Positions 4,703 through 5,429 of a DNA stretch of 5,429 bases are shown here, piece by piece; within the stretch, counting starts at the first letter, position 1; the number at the start of each line of letters is the position of its first letter. Under the pieces are notes generated by a model that worked only from the letters and a program-made list of their open reading frames with translations, was not told the DNA's origin and ran no database searches. Position numbers and translations under genes: made by a program. The stretch comes from Patescibacteria group bacterium (GTDB lineage Bacteria; Patescibacteriota; Doudnabacteria; UBA920), in contig JAMDEL010000078.1 in assembly GCA_023487095.1 (NCBI GenBank), forward strand, positions 1 through 5,429, in the 5' to 3' direction.

Positions 4703-5429
4703 TTAGCCGCACTTGCTGTAACCGCAGGAGTCGCACTTCATGCAGCCTTCGGCAAATACCAGCATACTGGCGCAGGACGGGCACACAGGCGCGTTGCCCA
4801 AATTGGCAATGGAGACCTTTTGCTTTTTCTGCGTCTGCGCAATAGCCTGGGTAGCAAGCCTGGAGCTGCTTTCTGCCACCAACTGTTTTACTTCCTGCTT
4901 TACCAAAGTTTCAGCAATACTCGGCCCTTCGGCAGTGGCAGGCAAATCCAAGGCCAGCTGCTTGTCCCTGCGCTTAATATGCTTTTCCAAAACCTTGGCC
5001 ACGGCATCGGGCAAAGAGAATACCATCCCCTGTTCAGAGAAGCTCACGTCCGGACCGCGAATACCCTTAAGCTGGTCTATTACTTCCTCAATCGCCACAT
5101 TGGAGCGCAAAGCCAGAGAAATCAAACGGGTAATGGCCTCGGTCTGGGCGGAGAAAAAGCCGCCGGACTTGCCCATCTGGGCAAAGACTTCAAACGGGCC
5201 CTGCTCGTCTTCGTTAATAGTCACATACAACTTGCCGTAAGCCGTATCCATGCGGTAGGTAATGCCCTGCATCACGTCCGGGCGCTGGCGGGGCGCAATT
5301 TTAATCTGCACGTTGTCGCCCGAAGTGGAAAGCACTTCCTGGGGCTTGGCACCTGCTGGCGCGCCTTCAATTTTCTGCACCAATTTCTCGGCTTCCTTGG
5401 AAGCTTCCTTGCCCAATTTTTTATGGTCA
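4703..5429 (-). CDS. nrdJ: Class II (adenosylcobalamin-dependent) ribonucleotide reductase, C-terminal part (cut by the right edge)
   Basis: Class II reductases turn ribonucleotides into deoxyribonucleotides using a radical generated from adenosylcobalamin. Only the last 241 codons are visible; the catalytic barrel lies beyond the window. Numbering from the first complete codon at the edge, about 49-126 match the TSCPD-type domain of NrdJ: RPDVMQGITYR, then GPFEVFAQMGKSGG, then ISLALRSNV. After a helical, charged stretch (about 140-205) the protein ends in a cysteine cluster, C216, C219, C229, C232, C235 and C240, with CPSC and CDSCGYSKCG. This is the Zn-ribbon-like tail that also carries the cysteines which re-reduce the active site. 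The frame stays open to the edge, so a TTG at 5416 is internal. cobO, which would make the cofactor, follows after a hairpin-containing gap. Confidence 0.87.
   Translation of the reverse strand, partial: DHKKLGKEASKEAEKLVQKIEGAPAGAKPQEVLSTSGDNVQIKIAPRQRPDVMQGITYRMDTAYGKLYVTINEDEQGPFEVFAQMGKSGGFFSAQTEAITRLISLALRSNVAIEEVIDQLKGIRGPDVSFSEQGMVFSLPDAVAKVLEKHIKRRDKQLALDLPATAEGPSIAETLVKQEVKQLVAESSSRLATQAIAQTQKKQKVSIANLGNAPVCPSCASMLVFAEGCMKCDSCGYSKCG

Noticed and set aside
4740..5240. Plus-strand open frame over nrdJ
   Set aside because: It mirrors the reductase tail and has no independent support.
5414..5416. TTG as the start of a separate zinc-ribbon protein
   Set aside because: The frame stays open upstream to the window edge, and the visible part is the known C-terminal region of class II reductases, so the codon is internal.
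1..5429. Alternative genetic code with TGA as glycine, as in some CPR lineages
   Set aside because: comEC and the Nudix gene end naturally at TGA and no conserved frame needs TGA read through.

Overview
All identifiable genes in this window lie on the minus strand, so transcription runs from the right edge to the left edge. The window looks like bacterial chromosome with small intergenic gaps, moderate GC and TGA used as a normal stop (comEC and the Nudix gene end in TGA). A short ComEC without the usual C-terminal hydrolase domain, the DUF6580 and DUF4430 genes, and several genes without Shine-Dalgarno sites would fit a Patescibacteria/CPR-type genome. That placement is an inference from gene content and has not been tested by phylogeny.

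Layout in transcription order. (1) 5429-4703: the C-terminal part of a class II, adenosylcobalamin-dependent ribonucleotide reductase (nrdJ), running off the right edge. (2) 4648-4022: a CobO/CobA/BtuR corrinoid adenosyltransferase, separated from nrdJ by a gap holding a perfect hairpin with a GAAA loop. (3) 4017-3520: a lipoprotein with a DUF4430 domain, the fold family related to the C-terminal domain of the animal cobalamin carriers. (4) 3516-3004: a DUF6580 multi-membrane-segment protein resembling small substrate-binding membrane components. These genes are packed with gaps of 3-4 nt (54 nt after nrdJ) and are closed by an intrinsic terminator at 2992-3021. The simplest reading is one cobalamin unit: capture outside the cell, membrane passage, adenosylation, and use by the reductase. 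The capture and transport roles are inferred. The adenosyltransferase and reductase calls rest on clear motifs.

(5) 2936-2508 Nudix hydrolase, (6) 2511-2293 DUF167/YggU-like small protein and (7) 2288-867 ComEC-type DNA uptake channel form a second tightly coupled cluster (4-nt overlap, then a 4-nt gap). (8) 811-101, a membrane-anchored extracytoplasmic cyclophilin, and (9) 78-1, the start of nucleoside diphosphate kinase (ndk), follow. A good sigma70-like promoter (TTGAAA, 17 nt, TAAAAT) overlaps the end of comEC and probably drives (8) and (9).

No tRNA, rRNA, CRISPR array, insertion sequence or cobalamin riboswitch was seen. No stretch longer than 70 nt lacks a gene.
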